A stretch of 64,000 bases of DNA from Roseburia sp. AF12-17LB (GTDB lineage Bacteria > Bacillota > Clostridia > Lachnospirales > Lachnospiraceae), in NCBI RefSeq assembly GCF_003479605.1, contig NZ_QUHR01000008.1:1-64000 (forward strand), written 5' to 3'. Under the pieces are notes generated by a model, which searched no databases, was not told the origin of the DNA, and saw only the letters and a program-made list of their open reading frames with translations. Positions 18,808-27,824 of this stretch are shown here, one piece after another (position 1 is the first letter of the stretch; each line of letters opens with the position of its first letter). Both the position numbers and the translations under genes were made by a program.

Positions 18808-20319
18808 ATGTATAATTTAAATGGAGAAAATGTAAACGACAACCCAAATGGTTTTTCCGGAAATGAACCTGCCGGAACTCCAAACCCAGACAACAATGCT
18901 CAGATGAACTATGGTCAACCGGCTCCTGAGCAGCAGACGTACAACCAGCCGGAAAATGGTCCTCAGACCTATGATGCCCCAAATGCAAATCAGCAGCAGG
19001 CATTCAACCAGAACGATTATAATCCAAACAGCTTTAATCAGAGTGACTATAATCAGAACGCTTATAATCAGTCGGCTTACAATCAGCCAGATTACGGACA
19101 GCAGGCATTTAACAATGGAAACACCTATAATGGAAACAGCTACAATGCAGCACCTTCCTACAATATCAACGGTGATGCGCCGAAAAAATCCTGTGTTTTT
19201 GGTGTCCTTGGTCTGATTCTTGGTATCGCAGCTTTACCTTTCGGATGGTTTGTTCCAATTATCGGAATCATTCTTGGTATCGCTGCTATCATTCTTTCCA
19301 TTCTTGGAATGGGTAAGAACCGTGACCTTCGTGGTGCAGCAATTGCCGGATTAATCATTTCCATTCTGGCAACCATCTTTTCTATCGGTGTTATTGTATA
19401 TGCAGTTATCAATGTTTCTAAAACCTTAAGCAAAGCTGGAAAAGAACTTTTTGACAACAGTGGTATCACATCTGATCTTGATGACTTTGATTTTGATTCC
19501 GATTCAGATGATAGTGATGACTATGATGACAGTGATTACAGTGATTACAGCTATGGCGATGACAAAGAAGTTCCTTTAGATAATGTTGTATTATACTCAG
19601 CTAATGATGTTACCATTACAGCTACCAGTATTGTATACAGCTACTATGATGATTCTGTAATTCCGGAAATTAAAGTTACTGTTGAAAACAATACTTCTAA
19701 CGACCTTGGAATCAATGTTGATTATTGTGCAATCAATGGTGTAACCATGTATGGTTATATTTCAGGTGACGTCGCTGCCGGCAAAAAAAGCAACGAAGAA
19801 CTTAGCATTTCTTCTGATGATTTCACTTTAACCGGTTTTGACAGCATTGATAATATTAAACTTCAGGTAAGCTTCTATGATTCTGATACTTATGATACTT
19901 TGATTGATGATGGTGTTGTACAGGATATCAATCTTTCCGATTCCTATACCCCATTCTCTATTTCCTCTGTTCCGGGTGCAGTTGCATTAGATTCCTCTAA
20001 TGGCATCAATGCATATTATGTCGGCACAACAACCGGTTGGGATGATACACTTGTATTTGTATTCTATATTGAGAACACTACAGATAAAACCTGTGTTGCT
20101 GAATCCGATGATTTCTCAATCAATGACTTTATGCAGGATGATTACGGATATGGATATCTTCTTCCTGGAACCGGTACCTTTATGTCAATTGAAGCAAATG
20201 ATGATATTACATCTATTGATGATGTAACCAATGCTTCTATTAAATTTGAAGTACGTGATTATGATTCTTATGAGACATTCTATTCCTCTGATGAATTAAC
20301 ATTTATCTCAAATAACTAA
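18808..20319 (+). CDS. Q/N-rich membrane protein with two Ig-like extracellular repeats
   Basis: A 503-residue protein not recognised by name. Residues 1-125 are Asn/Gln/Tyr-rich with repeats of the kind YNQ-x-x-YNQ. Residues 128-205 hold three membrane helices resembling DUF4190 (FGVLGLILGIAALPFG and GLIISILATIFSIGVIVYAV). Residues 222-255 are an Asp/Ser stretch. Residues 258-380 and 385-503 look like two copies of one beta domain: both pass through VEN(N/T)T or IENTT and end with VSFYDSDTYDTL or VRDYDSYETFYSS. The C-terminal domains recall DUF5067. AAAAGGAGAAAG precedes the ATG. It is a single-gene unit ending in a strong terminator. Confidence 0.75.
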   Translation: MYNLNGENVNDNPNGFSGNEPAGTPNPDNNAQMNYGQPAPEQQTYNQPENGPQTYDAPNANQQQAFNQNDYNPNSFNQSDYNQNAYNQSAYNQPDYGQQAFNNGNTYNGNSYNAAPSYNINGDAPKKSCVFGVLGLILGIAALPFGWFVPIIGIILGIAAIILSILGMGKNRDLRGAAIAGLIISILATIFSIGVIVYAVINVSKTLSKAGKELFDNSGITSDLDDFDFDSDSDDSDDYDDSDYSDYSYGDDKEVPLDNVVLYSANDVTITATSIVYSYYDDSVIPEIKVTVENNTSNDLGINVDYCAINGVTMYGYISGDVAAGKKSNEELSISSDDFTLTGFDSIDNIKLQVSFYDSDTYDTLIDDGVVQDINLSDSYTPFSISSVPGAVALDSSNGINAYYVGTTTGWDDTLVFVFYIENTTDKTCVAESDDFSINDFMQDDYGYGYLLPGTGTFMSIEANDDITSIDDVTNASIKFEVRDYDSYETFYSSDELTFISNN

Positions 20320-20347
20320 GGAATTTTAAAATAATACAAATCATCAT

Positions 20348-20387
20348 AAAAGGACCTGCCACTTATCATAAGTGACAGGTCCCTTTT
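20348..20387 (+). terminator. terminator after the Q/N-rich protein gene
   Basis: AAAGGACCTGCCACTTA pairs with TAAGTGACAGGTCCCTTT, one mismatch, followed by TTTTC. The A-run on the left side would let it serve the minus strand too, where the HPr transcript arrives. Confidence 0.85.
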
Positions 20388-20443
20388 CATCGCTGTGAAC
20401 ACCTTTTCCGAAATGCACTTCAGCTTAAATATTCTTCCTGGCT

Positions 20444-20701
20444 TTACAGATTCTCCTGTAAGAATGCACTTAATTTTTCAATTGCTGCATCTTCATCTTC
20501 ACCTTCAGCACGAAGTGTGATTTCTGCACCTTTCTTAGCACCCAGCCCCATAACGCCAAGGATTCTCTTTGCATCTACTTTCTTACCATCCTTTTCAATG
20601 GTAATTGCACTTGCAAATCCTGCAGCTTCCTTTACCAGTAATCCTGCCGGTCTTGCATGGATTCCCTGCTCATCTGTGATTGTGTAAGTAAATTCCTTCA
20701 T
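20444..20701 (-). CDS. ptsH: HPr-family phosphocarrier with Arg at position 46
   Basis: Small phosphocarrier (85 residues) that passes phosphate from Enzyme I to PTS permeases. His15 in GIHARPAG is intact. The Firmicute regulatory Ser46, phosphorylated by HPr kinase and needed for binding CcpA, is Arg here: the usual KSIMGVMSLG reads KRILGVMGLG. It is the last gene of the fru cluster, 111 nt after fruA. It probably serves fructose uptake without taking part in catabolite repression, or it is a second HPr next to a normal one elsewhere. GGAGG precedes the start. Confidence 0.88.
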   Translation of the reverse strand: MKEFTYTITDEQGIHARPAGLLVKEAAGFASAITIEKDGKKVDAKRILGVMGLGAKKGAEITLRAEGEDEDAAIEKLSAFLQENL

Positions 20702-20812
20702 GTTCTTCCTCCTAAAAAGTTATATTTTTTCCCGTTTTTTATACCATAGTTTTAATTTGCAAGTATGTTGACTCGCTTATGCTCACTATTCGTGAGTACA
20801 TCACTTATTATA

Positions 20813-22723
20813 TCATACAATCTTCTTTTTTAACAATCCCAAAAGCAGACAAGATACTGCTGAACCTACAATCAATGATAAAAGATACCAGATTGCATTA
20901 CCCATTACTAAGAATACGAAGATTCCACCATGTGGTGCCATCAGTGTACAGTTAAATGCCATAGACATTGCTCCTGCAATTGCAGAACCTACCACACAGG
21001 CTGGAATCACGCGCAGCGGATCCGCTGCTGCAAACGGTATTGCACCTTCTGTAATAAAGGATAATCCCATAATAAAGTTTGTCGGTCCGGCTTTTCTTTC
21101 TTCTGCTGTAAATTTATTTTTGAAAAATAAGGTTCCAAGTGCAATGGCAATTGGTGGTACCATACCGCCAATCATAACGGCTGCCATAATATTATAGTTT
21201 CCAGCGGCAATGGATGCAGTTCCAAATACATATGCTGCTTTATTTACAGGGCCGCCCATATCCACAGCCATCATTCCTGCTACCAATGCTCCCAGTAATA
21301 CAGAGCTTACGCCATTCATATGTGCCAGTCCGGTATTAATTGCAGTATTTAATGCTCCAACCGGCGGTTCGATGATAAAGGTCATCAATGCACCTATTAA
21401 CAATACACCAAGCAGCGGATACAGTAGAACCGGTTTCAATCCATCCAGACCTTTTGGCAGTTTGTCAAAGATTTTCTTTAATAACTGGATGATAAGACCT
21501 GCAGCAAATCCGGCTACTAAGGCTCCAAGGAAACCTGATTTTCCATTTGCTGCAATTGCTCCTCCAACGAAACCTACTACCAGTCCAGGACGGTCTGCAA
21601 TACTCATGGCAATATAGCCAGCCAGTACAGGAAGCATAAAGCCAAATGCCAGTCCTCCAATGGACTTAAAGAATGCTGCTGCCGGAAGAATTGTACCAAA
21701 ATTAGCACGCTCATCCGTAGGAAGTGATGCAAGGTCTACACCAAAGCTGTCGATTAAGAATGCAATGGCAATCATAATACCACCACCGACAACAAATGGA
21801 AGCATATGGGAAACACCGTTCATCAGATGCTTGTAAACTTTGTGTCCAAAGCTTTCTCCGCCCATGCTTTCATTTTCTGATGCTTCCCCGCTGCCTTTAT
21901 AAATTGGTGCATCCTTTGCCATAGCGCGCTGTATTAATTTATCTGCTTTACTGATTCCATCGGAAACCTGACAGATGATAACCGGTTTTCCGGCAAAACG
22001 ATCCATCGGGACTTTGGTATCGGCTGCTACAATAATACAGTCTGCCTCTTCAATTTCTTTTGCAGTAAGCACATTTTTTGCTCCGCCGGAGCCTCTTGTT
22101 TCCACCTTAATAAAGCAGCCTAATTCTGCTGCCTTCTTTTCCAGACTTTCTGCTGCCATGTATGTATGGGCAATTCCAGTCGGACATCCGGTTACTGCAA
22201 GAATCTTTTTCTGATTTTCTTCCGGTTCCTTTATTTCTGCTTCCTTCTGTTCTTCCTTTTCTTCCTTCTCAGACTCTGCTTCATCAATGACTTTTAAGAA
22301 TTCCTCTACCGAAGCTGCCTGTTTTAATCCGTTGGTGAAATTCTCATCCATCAGAAGAACAGACAGACGGCTTAATACATCAAGATGTACATTATCTTCT
22401 GTATCCGGTGCTGCAATTAAGAATATTAAATGAACTTTCTCTCCATCTAAGGCATCAAAATCTACCCCATCCTTTAATACCATTGCACTTAATCCCGGTT
22501 TCTTTACGGCTGCTGATTTGCAATGAGGAATTGCAATGCCCTCTCCAATTCCTGTGGTACTCTCTTCCTCTCTTGCAAAGACTCCTTTCCGGTAAGTCTC
22601 TTCATCTGTAATTTTTCCACTCTTTACCATCAGGGAAACCATCTGGTTTAATACATCTTCCTTTCCGGTTGCTGAGCCATTCAACTGAATGCTTTCCGGT
22701 GCCAGCAAATCTCTGATTCTCAT
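20813..22723 (-). CDS. fruA: PTS fructose transporter subunit EIIABC
   Basis: Takes up fructose and phosphorylates it to fructose 1-phosphate. It is 636 residues in the order IIA-IIB-IIC. The IIA domain (1-150) has phospho-His67 in GIAIPHCKS. A charged Glu/Lys linker (150-170) leads to IIB with phospho-Cys180 in AVTGCPTGIAHTYMA. The IIC membrane domain starts near 290 with about nine helices, including PVNKAAYVFG and ending in a short LLKKKIV tail. It is encoded 18 nt after fruK. A substrate of the mannitol or 2-O-mannosyl-glycerate type is less likely given fruK. Confidence 0.93.
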   Translation of the reverse strand: MRIRDLLAPESIQLNGSATGKEDVLNQMVSLMVKSGKITDEETYRKGVFAREEESTTGIGEGIAIPHCKSAAVKKPGLSAMVLKDGVDFDALDGEKVHLIFLIAAPDTEDNVHLDVLSRLSVLLMDENFTNGLKQAASVEEFLKVIDEAESEKEEKEEQKEAEIKEPEENQKKILAVTGCPTGIAHTYMAAESLEKKAAELGCFIKVETRGSGGAKNVLTAKEIEEADCIIVAADTKVPMDRFAGKPVIICQVSDGISKADKLIQRAMAKDAPIYKGSGEASENESMGGESFGHKVYKHLMNGVSHMLPFVVGGGIMIAIAFLIDSFGVDLASLPTDERANFGTILPAAAFFKSIGGLAFGFMLPVLAGYIAMSIADRPGLVVGFVGGAIAANGKSGFLGALVAGFAAGLIIQLLKKIFDKLPKGLDGLKPVLLYPLLGVLLIGALMTFIIEPPVGALNTAINTGLAHMNGVSSVLLGALVAGMMAVDMGGPVNKAAYVFGTASIAAGNYNIMAAVMIGGMVPPIAIALGTLFFKNKFTAEERKAGPTNFIMGLSFITEGAIPFAAADPLRVIPACVVGSAIAGAMSMAFNCTLMAPHGGIFVFLVMGNAIWYLLSLIVGSAVSCLLLGLLKKKIV

Positions 22724-22741
22724 ATACCTTCCTCCTTTTTC

Positions 22742-23656
22742 TTAAAATGAAAATGCATGATTCTTTAATAATTGTTCTACTTCTTCTTTCGTTGCAAGTT
22801 CTTCTGAAAATGCACTGGCGCTTCCGGTACAGACTCCCATCTTAAACGCCTGCGCATAATCCTTATTCTTTAAATATCCTGCCAGGAAACCTGCCACCAT
22901 GGAGTCTCCTGCTCCTACGGAATTCTTTACTTTACCCTTCGGAGCTTCGCTCTCAAAAGCTTTTCCCTCTTCTGTCAAAAGCACAGCCCCGTCACCTGCC
23001 ATGGAAACAAGTACATTTCTTGCACCCTGCTCCTGCAGCTTCGCTGCGTATTTCTTTACATCCTCTTTGCTGCTGATTGTCACACCAAATAACTGTCCTA
23101 ATTCATGATTATTCGGTTTAATCAGGAATGGATGAAGCGGAAGTACATTTGCCAGAAGTTCTCTGGTTGCATCTACAGCAATCATGACATCCTTTCCTTC
23201 CAGGTATTTCATGATATCCATATATATGGACTGTGGCATAACATCCGGTATGCTTCCTGCCAGTACCAGCACATCTCCGGTTTTTAAGGTATCTAATTTG
23301 GCATAAAGCTTCTCGATATCTGTGCTGCGGATCATCGGCCCCTGGCCATTGATTTCTGTCTCTTCTGTGGAACGAAGCTTCACATTAATTCTGGATATTC
23401 CTTTCTCTACCTGAATGAAATCGGTATTTACCCCCTCTTCATCCAGGCGTTTGCTGATTTCTTCTCCGGTAAAGCCTGCTAAGAAGCCCCATGCGGTACT
23501 CTTTAATCCCAGATGATTCAATACGATGGATACGTTGATTCCCTTTCCTCCCGGAAACATTTTCTCCTGTTCCGTCCGATTTACCTGACCGGTTTTGAAG
23601 GTTTTTACATCCACAACATAATCCAGTGACGGATTAAACGTTACGGTATAAATCAT
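22742..23656 (-). CDS. fruK: 1-phosphofructokinase
   Basis: Phosphorylates fructose 1-phosphate to fructose 1,6-bisphosphate. It is 304 residues, a PfkB-family kinase. The N-terminal signature includes FPGGKGINVS and SLDYVVDV, and the catalytic Asp is in SVGAGDSMVAGFLAGY (about 247-262). Its start overlaps the fruR stop by 4 nt (ATGA). The context with EIIABC favours 1-phosphofructokinase over tagatose 6-phosphate kinase. Confidence 0.93.
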   Translation of the reverse strand: MIYTVTFNPSLDYVVDVKTFKTGQVNRTEQEKMFPGGKGINVSIVLNHLGLKSTAWGFLAGFTGEEISKRLDEEGVNTDFIQVEKGISRINVKLRSTEETEINGQGPMIRSTDIEKLYAKLDTLKTGDVLVLAGSIPDVMPQSIYMDIMKYLEGKDVMIAVDATRELLANVLPLHPFLIKPNNHELGQLFGVTISSKEDVKKYAAKLQEQGARNVLVSMAGDGAVLLTEEGKAFESEAPKGKVKNSVGAGDSMVAGFLAGYLKNKDYAQAFKMGVCTGSASAFSEELATKEEVEQLLKNHAFSF

Positions 23657-24402
23657 TCTTCCACCTCCTTTATATTTTTATACTTCCGATAAGATTCTAA
23701 GGTAAGACCTGTTGTAATCACATCTGCTGAAGCAAATGGTGCAAATGTCACACTGGATATCTGTGCAAATTTACTCTTATCTCCCAGGATATAACACTGT
23801 CTGCAATTTGCCATTGCTTTCTTCTTTACCATAGCCTCTTTCACATCCGGTGTGGTATATCCTTTTTCTACATTAATTCCATTGGTTCCGAAGAAGCCTT
23901 TTGTAAAGTTATATTTATCCAAGGACTCCACTGCCTCAGCACCTACCACAGCTTCTGTGGATGCCTTGAACTCTCCGCCGATGATATAAACCTCACATCC
24001 CAGTTCAGAGAGCCGTTTTGCATGGGCTACTGCGTTGGTTACCACACAGGATGGCTTCACATCCATAAAATCAATCATACAGTCTGTTGTGGTTCCCGCA
24101 TCCAGATAAATAAAATCATCTGCTGTAATTAAGGATGCTGCATACTTCGCTATAGCTGCCTTCTCATCACGATGCATGTTTCTTCGAAGTGGCACATCAT
24201 CATCCTGTGTATGAAAAACTGTTCCTCTTAAAATTGCACCGCCATGAACCTTCAAAAGCTTTCCATTTTCGTCTAAAGTATTCAAATCTCTTCGTACCGT
24301 TGACTCGGAAGCATCGAAAAGCTGCATCAGCTCAGTCACTTTAACACTGCCCTGTTCTTCCAGCAGGGAAAGGATTTTTCCATATCTTTCCTCTGTCAGC
24401 AT
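23653..24402 (-). CDS. fruR: DeoR-family regulator of the fru operon
   Basis: Transcription factor of 249 residues with an N-terminal winged helix (VTELMQLFDASESTVRRDLNTL, split across 20-41) and a C-terminal sugar-phosphate sensor domain (DAGTTT, VVTNA, GGEF and GFFGTNGI motifs). In this family fructose 1-phosphate is the usual inducer. It is the first gene of fruR-fruK-fruA-HPr, so it controls its own operon. The paired CCGTCAT boxes around the promoter are its likely target. Confidence 0.9.
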   Translation of the reverse strand: MLTEERYGKILSLLEEQGSVKVTELMQLFDASESTVRRDLNTLDENGKLLKVHGGAILRGTVFHTQDDDVPLRRNMHRDEKAAIAKYAASLITADDFIYLDAGTTTDCMIDFMDVKPSCVVTNAVAHAKRLSELGCEVYIIGGEFKASTEAVVGAEAVESLDKYNFTKGFFGTNGINVEKGYTTPDVKEAMVKKKAMANCRQCYILGDKSKFAQISSVTFAPFASADVITTGLTLESYRKYKNIKEVEE

Positions 24403-24442
24403 ATCATCCCTCCCATTCCTATTTTCTGCTTTCTATGGTTTT

Positions 24443-24485
24443 ATTATACGTTCAAAAGCCGTCATAGTCAATCATATTCCGTCAT
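24443..24485 (-). promoter_or_regulatory. fru operon promoter with paired FruR-like boxes
   Basis: Minus strand TTGACT (24466-24471), 17 nt, TATAAT (24443-24448). Two copies of ATGACGG (minus strand; plus CCGTCAT at 24459-24465 and 24479-24485) are 20 nt apart and flank the -35 box directly. Direct repeats two helical turns apart suit a DeoR-type repressor. Confidence 0.72.
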
Positions 24486-24526
24486 TTTCATTCACAAAAA
24501 TCCATTTTACAATTTGTGCAAAATAT

Positions 24527-24564
24527 ACAAAAAAGCCTGTAAAAGCATCACCTTTTACAGACCT
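24527..24564 (-). terminator. terminator of greA
   Basis: Read on the minus strand: GTCTGTAAAAGG, loop TGATG, CTTTTACAGGC, then TTTTTTG. It lies about 65 nt after the greA stop. Confidence 0.85.
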
Positions 24565-24592
24565 CTTCTCGCCTTTTTAAACCGTTTTCCGG

Positions 24593-24622
24593 TTCTTATT
24601 CTTATTCTTATTCTTATTCTTA
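24593..24622 (+). repeat. hexanucleotide tandem repeat TTCTTA x5
   Basis: Five exact TTCTTA units lie between the greA stop and its terminator, continued by a partial unit. It is in a 3' untranslated region and could vary in length between strains. No coding frame is involved. Confidence 0.9.
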
Positions 24623-24629
24623 TTATCTT

Positions 24630-25130
24630 TTAGAAGCTTCGGATTTTCTCGTTCTCTTCTCCGGTATTTTCAATTTTACGGATTATAACATCATAACTGT
24701 AATCGTCATTTACCTTCACACTGACACGGTCTCCTACCTTATGACCAAGCACTGCTTTCCCCATAGGAGATTCGATACTGATTAATCCTTTCAGCGAATT
24801 TCCACGCATGGTAGTCACCAATTTGAAGGATTCTTCCATATCATCTTCTTCAATATAAACCGTCACCGTATTATTGATACCTGCCTCGTCTTCCTTAGAG
24901 TCATCTGATACCACGACTGCAGTACGAATCATGCGCTCTAAATAACGAATTCTGCTTTCGTTTTTATTCTTATCTTTCTTGGCGGCATAATACTCGAAGT
25001 TTTCACTTAAGTCACCCTGTTCTCTTGCTTCCTGTACAGCACGGATTGCATTCTTTCGTACCACTAATTTCCGATATTCAATTTCTTCTTCCATCTTCTT
25101 GATATCACTTTGTGTTAATTCGTTATGCAT
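24630..25130 (-). CDS. greA: transcript cleavage factor GreA/GreB family
   Basis: Rescues backtracked RNA polymerase by stimulating transcript cleavage. It is 166 residues: an N-terminal antiparallel coiled coil (1-80) with the acidic tip in GDLSENFEYYAAK (about 39-51), then a C-terminal FKBP-like domain (SPMGKAVLGHKVGDRVSV). The N-terminus lacks the usual MTxEG of GreA and reads MHNELTQSDIKKM, so it may be a second Gre-family member. It stands alone 25 nt after pta. Confidence 0.85.
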   Translation of the reverse strand: MHNELTQSDIKKMEEEIEYRKLVVRKNAIRAVQEAREQGDLSENFEYYAAKKDKNKNESRIRYLERMIRTAVVVSDDSKEDEAGINNTVTVYIEEDDMEESFKLVTTMRGNSLKGLISIESPMGKAVLGHKVGDRVSVKVNDDYSYDVIIRKIENTGEENEKIRSF

Positions 25131-25155
25131 ACCGTCACCTTTTCATTCTAACAGC

Positions 25156-26139
25156 TTACGCTAATGCAGCTGTAATAATTGCCATGGAATATACTTCTGA
25201 TGCATTACATCCACGGGATAAGTCATTGATTGGTGCATTTAATCCAAGAAGAATCGGACCATATGCATCAAAGTTACCAAGACGCTGCGCAATCTTATAT
25301 CCAATATTTCCTGCATTGATATCCGGGAAAATAAATGTATTTGCATGTCCTGCCACTTTGGATTCCGGACATTTGGTACGTGCAACTCTTGGAGATACGG
25401 CTGCATCAAACTGAAGCTCTCCCTCGATTGGAAGCTCCGGATATTTTTCTCTTGTCTTGTTTGCAGCATTACGCATCTTATCTACATCCTCGCCCTTTCC
25501 GGAGCCTAATGTAGAATAGCTTAAGAATGCCACCTTTGGATCTACACCGAATATCTTTGCACACTCTGCTGCTTCTCCGGCAATTTCAACCAGTTCATCT
25601 TCTGTCGGATGAATGTTGATTGCACAGTCAGCCATTGCCAGTACTTCATTCTCGCCGGTTGCAGAAGGACGTACCAGAATAAAGCAGGATGATACAATGC
25701 TGTTACCCGGTTTTGTCTTAATTAACTGTAATGCCGGACGAACAGTATCTGCTGTAGAATAGGTTGCTCCACCTAACAGTGCATCAGCATATCCCATTTT
25801 TACTAACATGGTTCCGAAATAATTAGCCTGTGAAAGAATTCCTTTTGCCTGCTCCGGTGTTACGCCTTTGCTCTTTCTTAAATCACAGAACATGGTAACC
25901 ATTTCATCAAATTTTTCAAAATGTAATGGATCGATAATTTTGGCTCCACGAATATTAAATCCGCTCTCCTCTGCTGCTTTCTGAATCTCAGCCTCATTTC
26001 CAACCAGAATCGGGCTTAAGAAATTACTTGCCAGCAGGCGGGATGCTGCCTCTAAAATTCTTGGGTCATTTCCCTCTGTAAACACAATTTTCTTTGGGCT
26101 TTTCTTTAAAATATCAATCAGTTGACCAAAACCAAACAT
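25156..26139 (-). CDS. pta: phosphate acetyltransferase
   Basis: Interconverts acetyl-CoA and acetyl phosphate, giving acetate and ATP together with acetate kinase. It is 327 residues, the single-domain form common in Firmicutes. Family segments are KIVFTEGNDPRIL at the N-terminus, GMLVKMGYADALLGGA-type core (TMLVKMGYADALLGG), FLSYSTLGSG and the C-terminal GLNAPINDLSRGC. The usual partner ackA is not adjacent on either side; greA follows and a Crp/Fnr regulator precedes it. Phosphate butyryltransferase is an alternative but the sequence reads as Pta. Confidence 0.93.
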   Translation of the reverse strand: MFGFGQLIDILKKSPKKIVFTEGNDPRILEAASRLLASNFLSPILVGNEAEIQKAAEESGFNIRGAKIIDPLHFEKFDEMVTMFCDLRKSKGVTPEQAKGILSQANYFGTMLVKMGYADALLGGATYSTADTVRPALQLIKTKPGNSIVSSCFILVRPSATGENEVLAMADCAINIHPTEDELVEIAGEAAECAKIFGVDPKVAFLSYSTLGSGKGEDVDKMRNAANKTREKYPELPIEGELQFDAAVSPRVARTKCPESKVAGHANTFIFPDINAGNIGYKIAQRLGNFDAYGPILLGLNAPINDLSRGCNASEVYSMAIITAALA

Positions 26140-26254
26140 ATCTTTCTCTCCTCTTTTTCTATGTATTATTTTAACTGCATATTATTGTACCCTCTTTTAA
26201 ATAAAAATCAAGTTTTGAATTCAGTACAATTTCTCAAGAGTGCATTTTCTTCTA

Positions 26255-26929
26255 TTACAAATATGCATCTCTGTTCAGGCAAAAATGATTCTTCCGGAAA
26301 GAAAGCCGTCCCTCATCTCTTAATTTTCCAAGCTCCGTTGACATCGCACTCCGTTCCACAGAAAGATAATCTGCTAACTGCTGTCTGGAAAATGGAATAT
26401 CAAACTCTGATGTTCCATGCTTCTGTGCCTCTGCTGACAGATAGGACAATAACTTTTCCCTGGTATTGCGTTTTCCCATATGGGTTAATTTTTCATTAAA
26501 GCGAAGATTCTTTTCTGCCATATTCTCTAATAAATTCCGAAGCAGAACCAGCTTCCAGCCTTCCGTTTCTCCATCTGCATCCAATATATTCTGAACGTTC
26601 AGCCACAGCACATCTGCCGCCTCTTCTGCAATCACATTTACATTAATATTCCGCCTCTGCATACAGGCAAAGGTCTCTGCAAAAACATCCCCTGGACCTA
26701 TCTTTGCAACCAGATTCCGGTTTCCCCAGAAATCCTCCTGCACAATCAAAAGTCCGCCAGAAACCAGCAGCCCCATTTCTTTTACCTGCTCTCCGCAGTG
26801 CAGAATATAATTTTCTTTATCATAAGTCATCTCATGGGCATCTAATCCCTTTAAGACTTTCTCCTCTTCTGTTTCCTCAATTCCTTCAAAAAAAGGTGAA
26901 TTTTTCATTTCTGCAGGAAATTTTTTCAT
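26255..26929 (-). CDS. Crp/Fnr-family transcriptional regulator
   Basis: A 224-residue regulator with an N-terminal cyclic-nucleotide-binding-like barrel (about 20-130), a dimer helix and a C-terminal winged helix with recognition segment FSRQQLADYLSVERSAMS (about 180-197). It lacks the N-terminal Cys cluster of an oxygen-sensing Fnr; its lone cysteines do not form an Fe-S motif. It is divergent from a ferredoxin gene, an arrangement seen with nitrosative-stress (HcpR-like) regulators in Clostridia. The ligand is unknown. The 86-bp divergent region probably holds its target site; I could not pick out a clean Fnr-type palindrome. Confidence 0.85.
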   Translation of the reverse strand: MKKFPAEMKNSPFFEGIEETEEEKVLKGLDAHEMTYDKENYILHCGEQVKEMGLLVSGGLLIVQEDFWGNRNLVAKIGPGDVFAETFACMQRRNINVNVIAEEAADVLWLNVQNILDADGETEGWKLVLLRNLLENMAEKNLRFNEKLTHMGKRNTREKLLSYLSAEAQKHGTSEFDIPFSRQQLADYLSVERSAMSTELGKLRDEGRLSFRKNHFCLNRDAYL

Positions 26930-27015
26930 TTTATAACCTCCGTTGTTTTTCCAACCGATTATTTATTGCTATTATAGTATACTGACCATACAAAATCAAC
27001 GAGGAGGAATCTAAA

Positions 27016-27795
27016 ATGATTCGTAAAATAATTCATATTGATAAAGAAAAATGCAATGGATGCGGTTTATGTGCATCCGCCTGCCACGAAGGTGCCATCG
27101 GCATGGTCGATGGAAAAGCCCAGCTTTTAAGAGAGGATTACTGCGATGGGTTAGGTGACTGTCTTCCGGCATGTCCTACCGGTGCTATTACCTTTGTACA
27201 GAGGGAAGCCGCAGCTTATGACGAAGCCGCTGTAAAAGAGCACTTAAAGAACCGTGAAGCGGCTTCGGTAAAACCTGCAGTTTCAGCCAATCACGCAGCT
27301 CCGGTTTTCAGCGGATGTCCGGGCAGCCGGATGCGCTCCATGCAGCGTAAAAACACGGAAAATACTTCTGCAGGCTCTAATACCGCATCCGGTACTGCAT
27401 CCAACGCAGTCACAGCAGGAAACGCACCGGAAAGCCAGCTTACCCAGTGGCCGGTTCAGATTAAATTAGCACCTACAAATGCTCCGTATTTTGACAATGC
27501 AAGACTGCTGATTGCTGCAGACTGTACAGCTTTTGCCTATGGCAATTTCCATGAAAAATTCATAAAAAACCACATCACCCTGATTGGATGTCCCAAACTG
27601 GATGATGTGGATTACAGTGAAAAGCTTACTGAAATTATCCGTAATAACAATATCAGAGATATCAGTATTGTGCGCATGGAGGTTCCGTGCTGCGGCGGCA
27701 TTGTAATGGCTGTCCAGAATGCCTTAAAGCAAAGCGGGAAAATGATTCCATGGCAGGTTGTTACCATCTCTGTTGATGGCAAGATTATGGAATAA
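27016..27795 (+). CDS. ferredoxin-type 4Fe-4S protein
   Basis: A 259-residue electron-transfer protein. The N-terminal 60 residues hold two clusters: CNGCGLCASAC (about 11-21) and a variant second motif CDGLGDCLPACP (about 43-54) with five residues between its first two cysteines. A Ser/Ala/Thr-rich linker (about 75-140) leads to a C-terminal domain with further cysteines (ADCTAF, IGCPKLDD, VPCCGG). This layout matches ferredoxins that accompany hydroxylamine reductase (hcp) in Clostridia, but no hcp is in the window. GAGGAGGAAT precedes the ATG. It is divergent from the Crp/Fnr gene, its likely regulator. Confidence 0.85.
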   Translation: MIRKIIHIDKEKCNGCGLCASACHEGAIGMVDGKAQLLREDYCDGLGDCLPACPTGAITFVQREAAAYDEAAVKEHLKNREAASVKPAVSANHAAPVFSGCPGSRMRSMQRKNTENTSAGSNTASGTASNAVTAGNAPESQLTQWPVQIKLAPTNAPYFDNARLLIAADCTAFAYGNFHEKFIKNHITLIGCPKLDDVDYSEKLTEIIRNNNIRDISIVRMEVPCCGGIVMAVQNALKQSGKMIPWQVVTISVDGKIME

Positions 27796-27824
27796 ATTTC
27801 CAGATTAAATTGCTTCCACAAATC

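Noticed and set aside
24593..24622. Phase-variable hexamer tract
   Set aside because: It lies downstream of greA, not in a coding or promoter region, and a 6-nt unit would not shift a frame.
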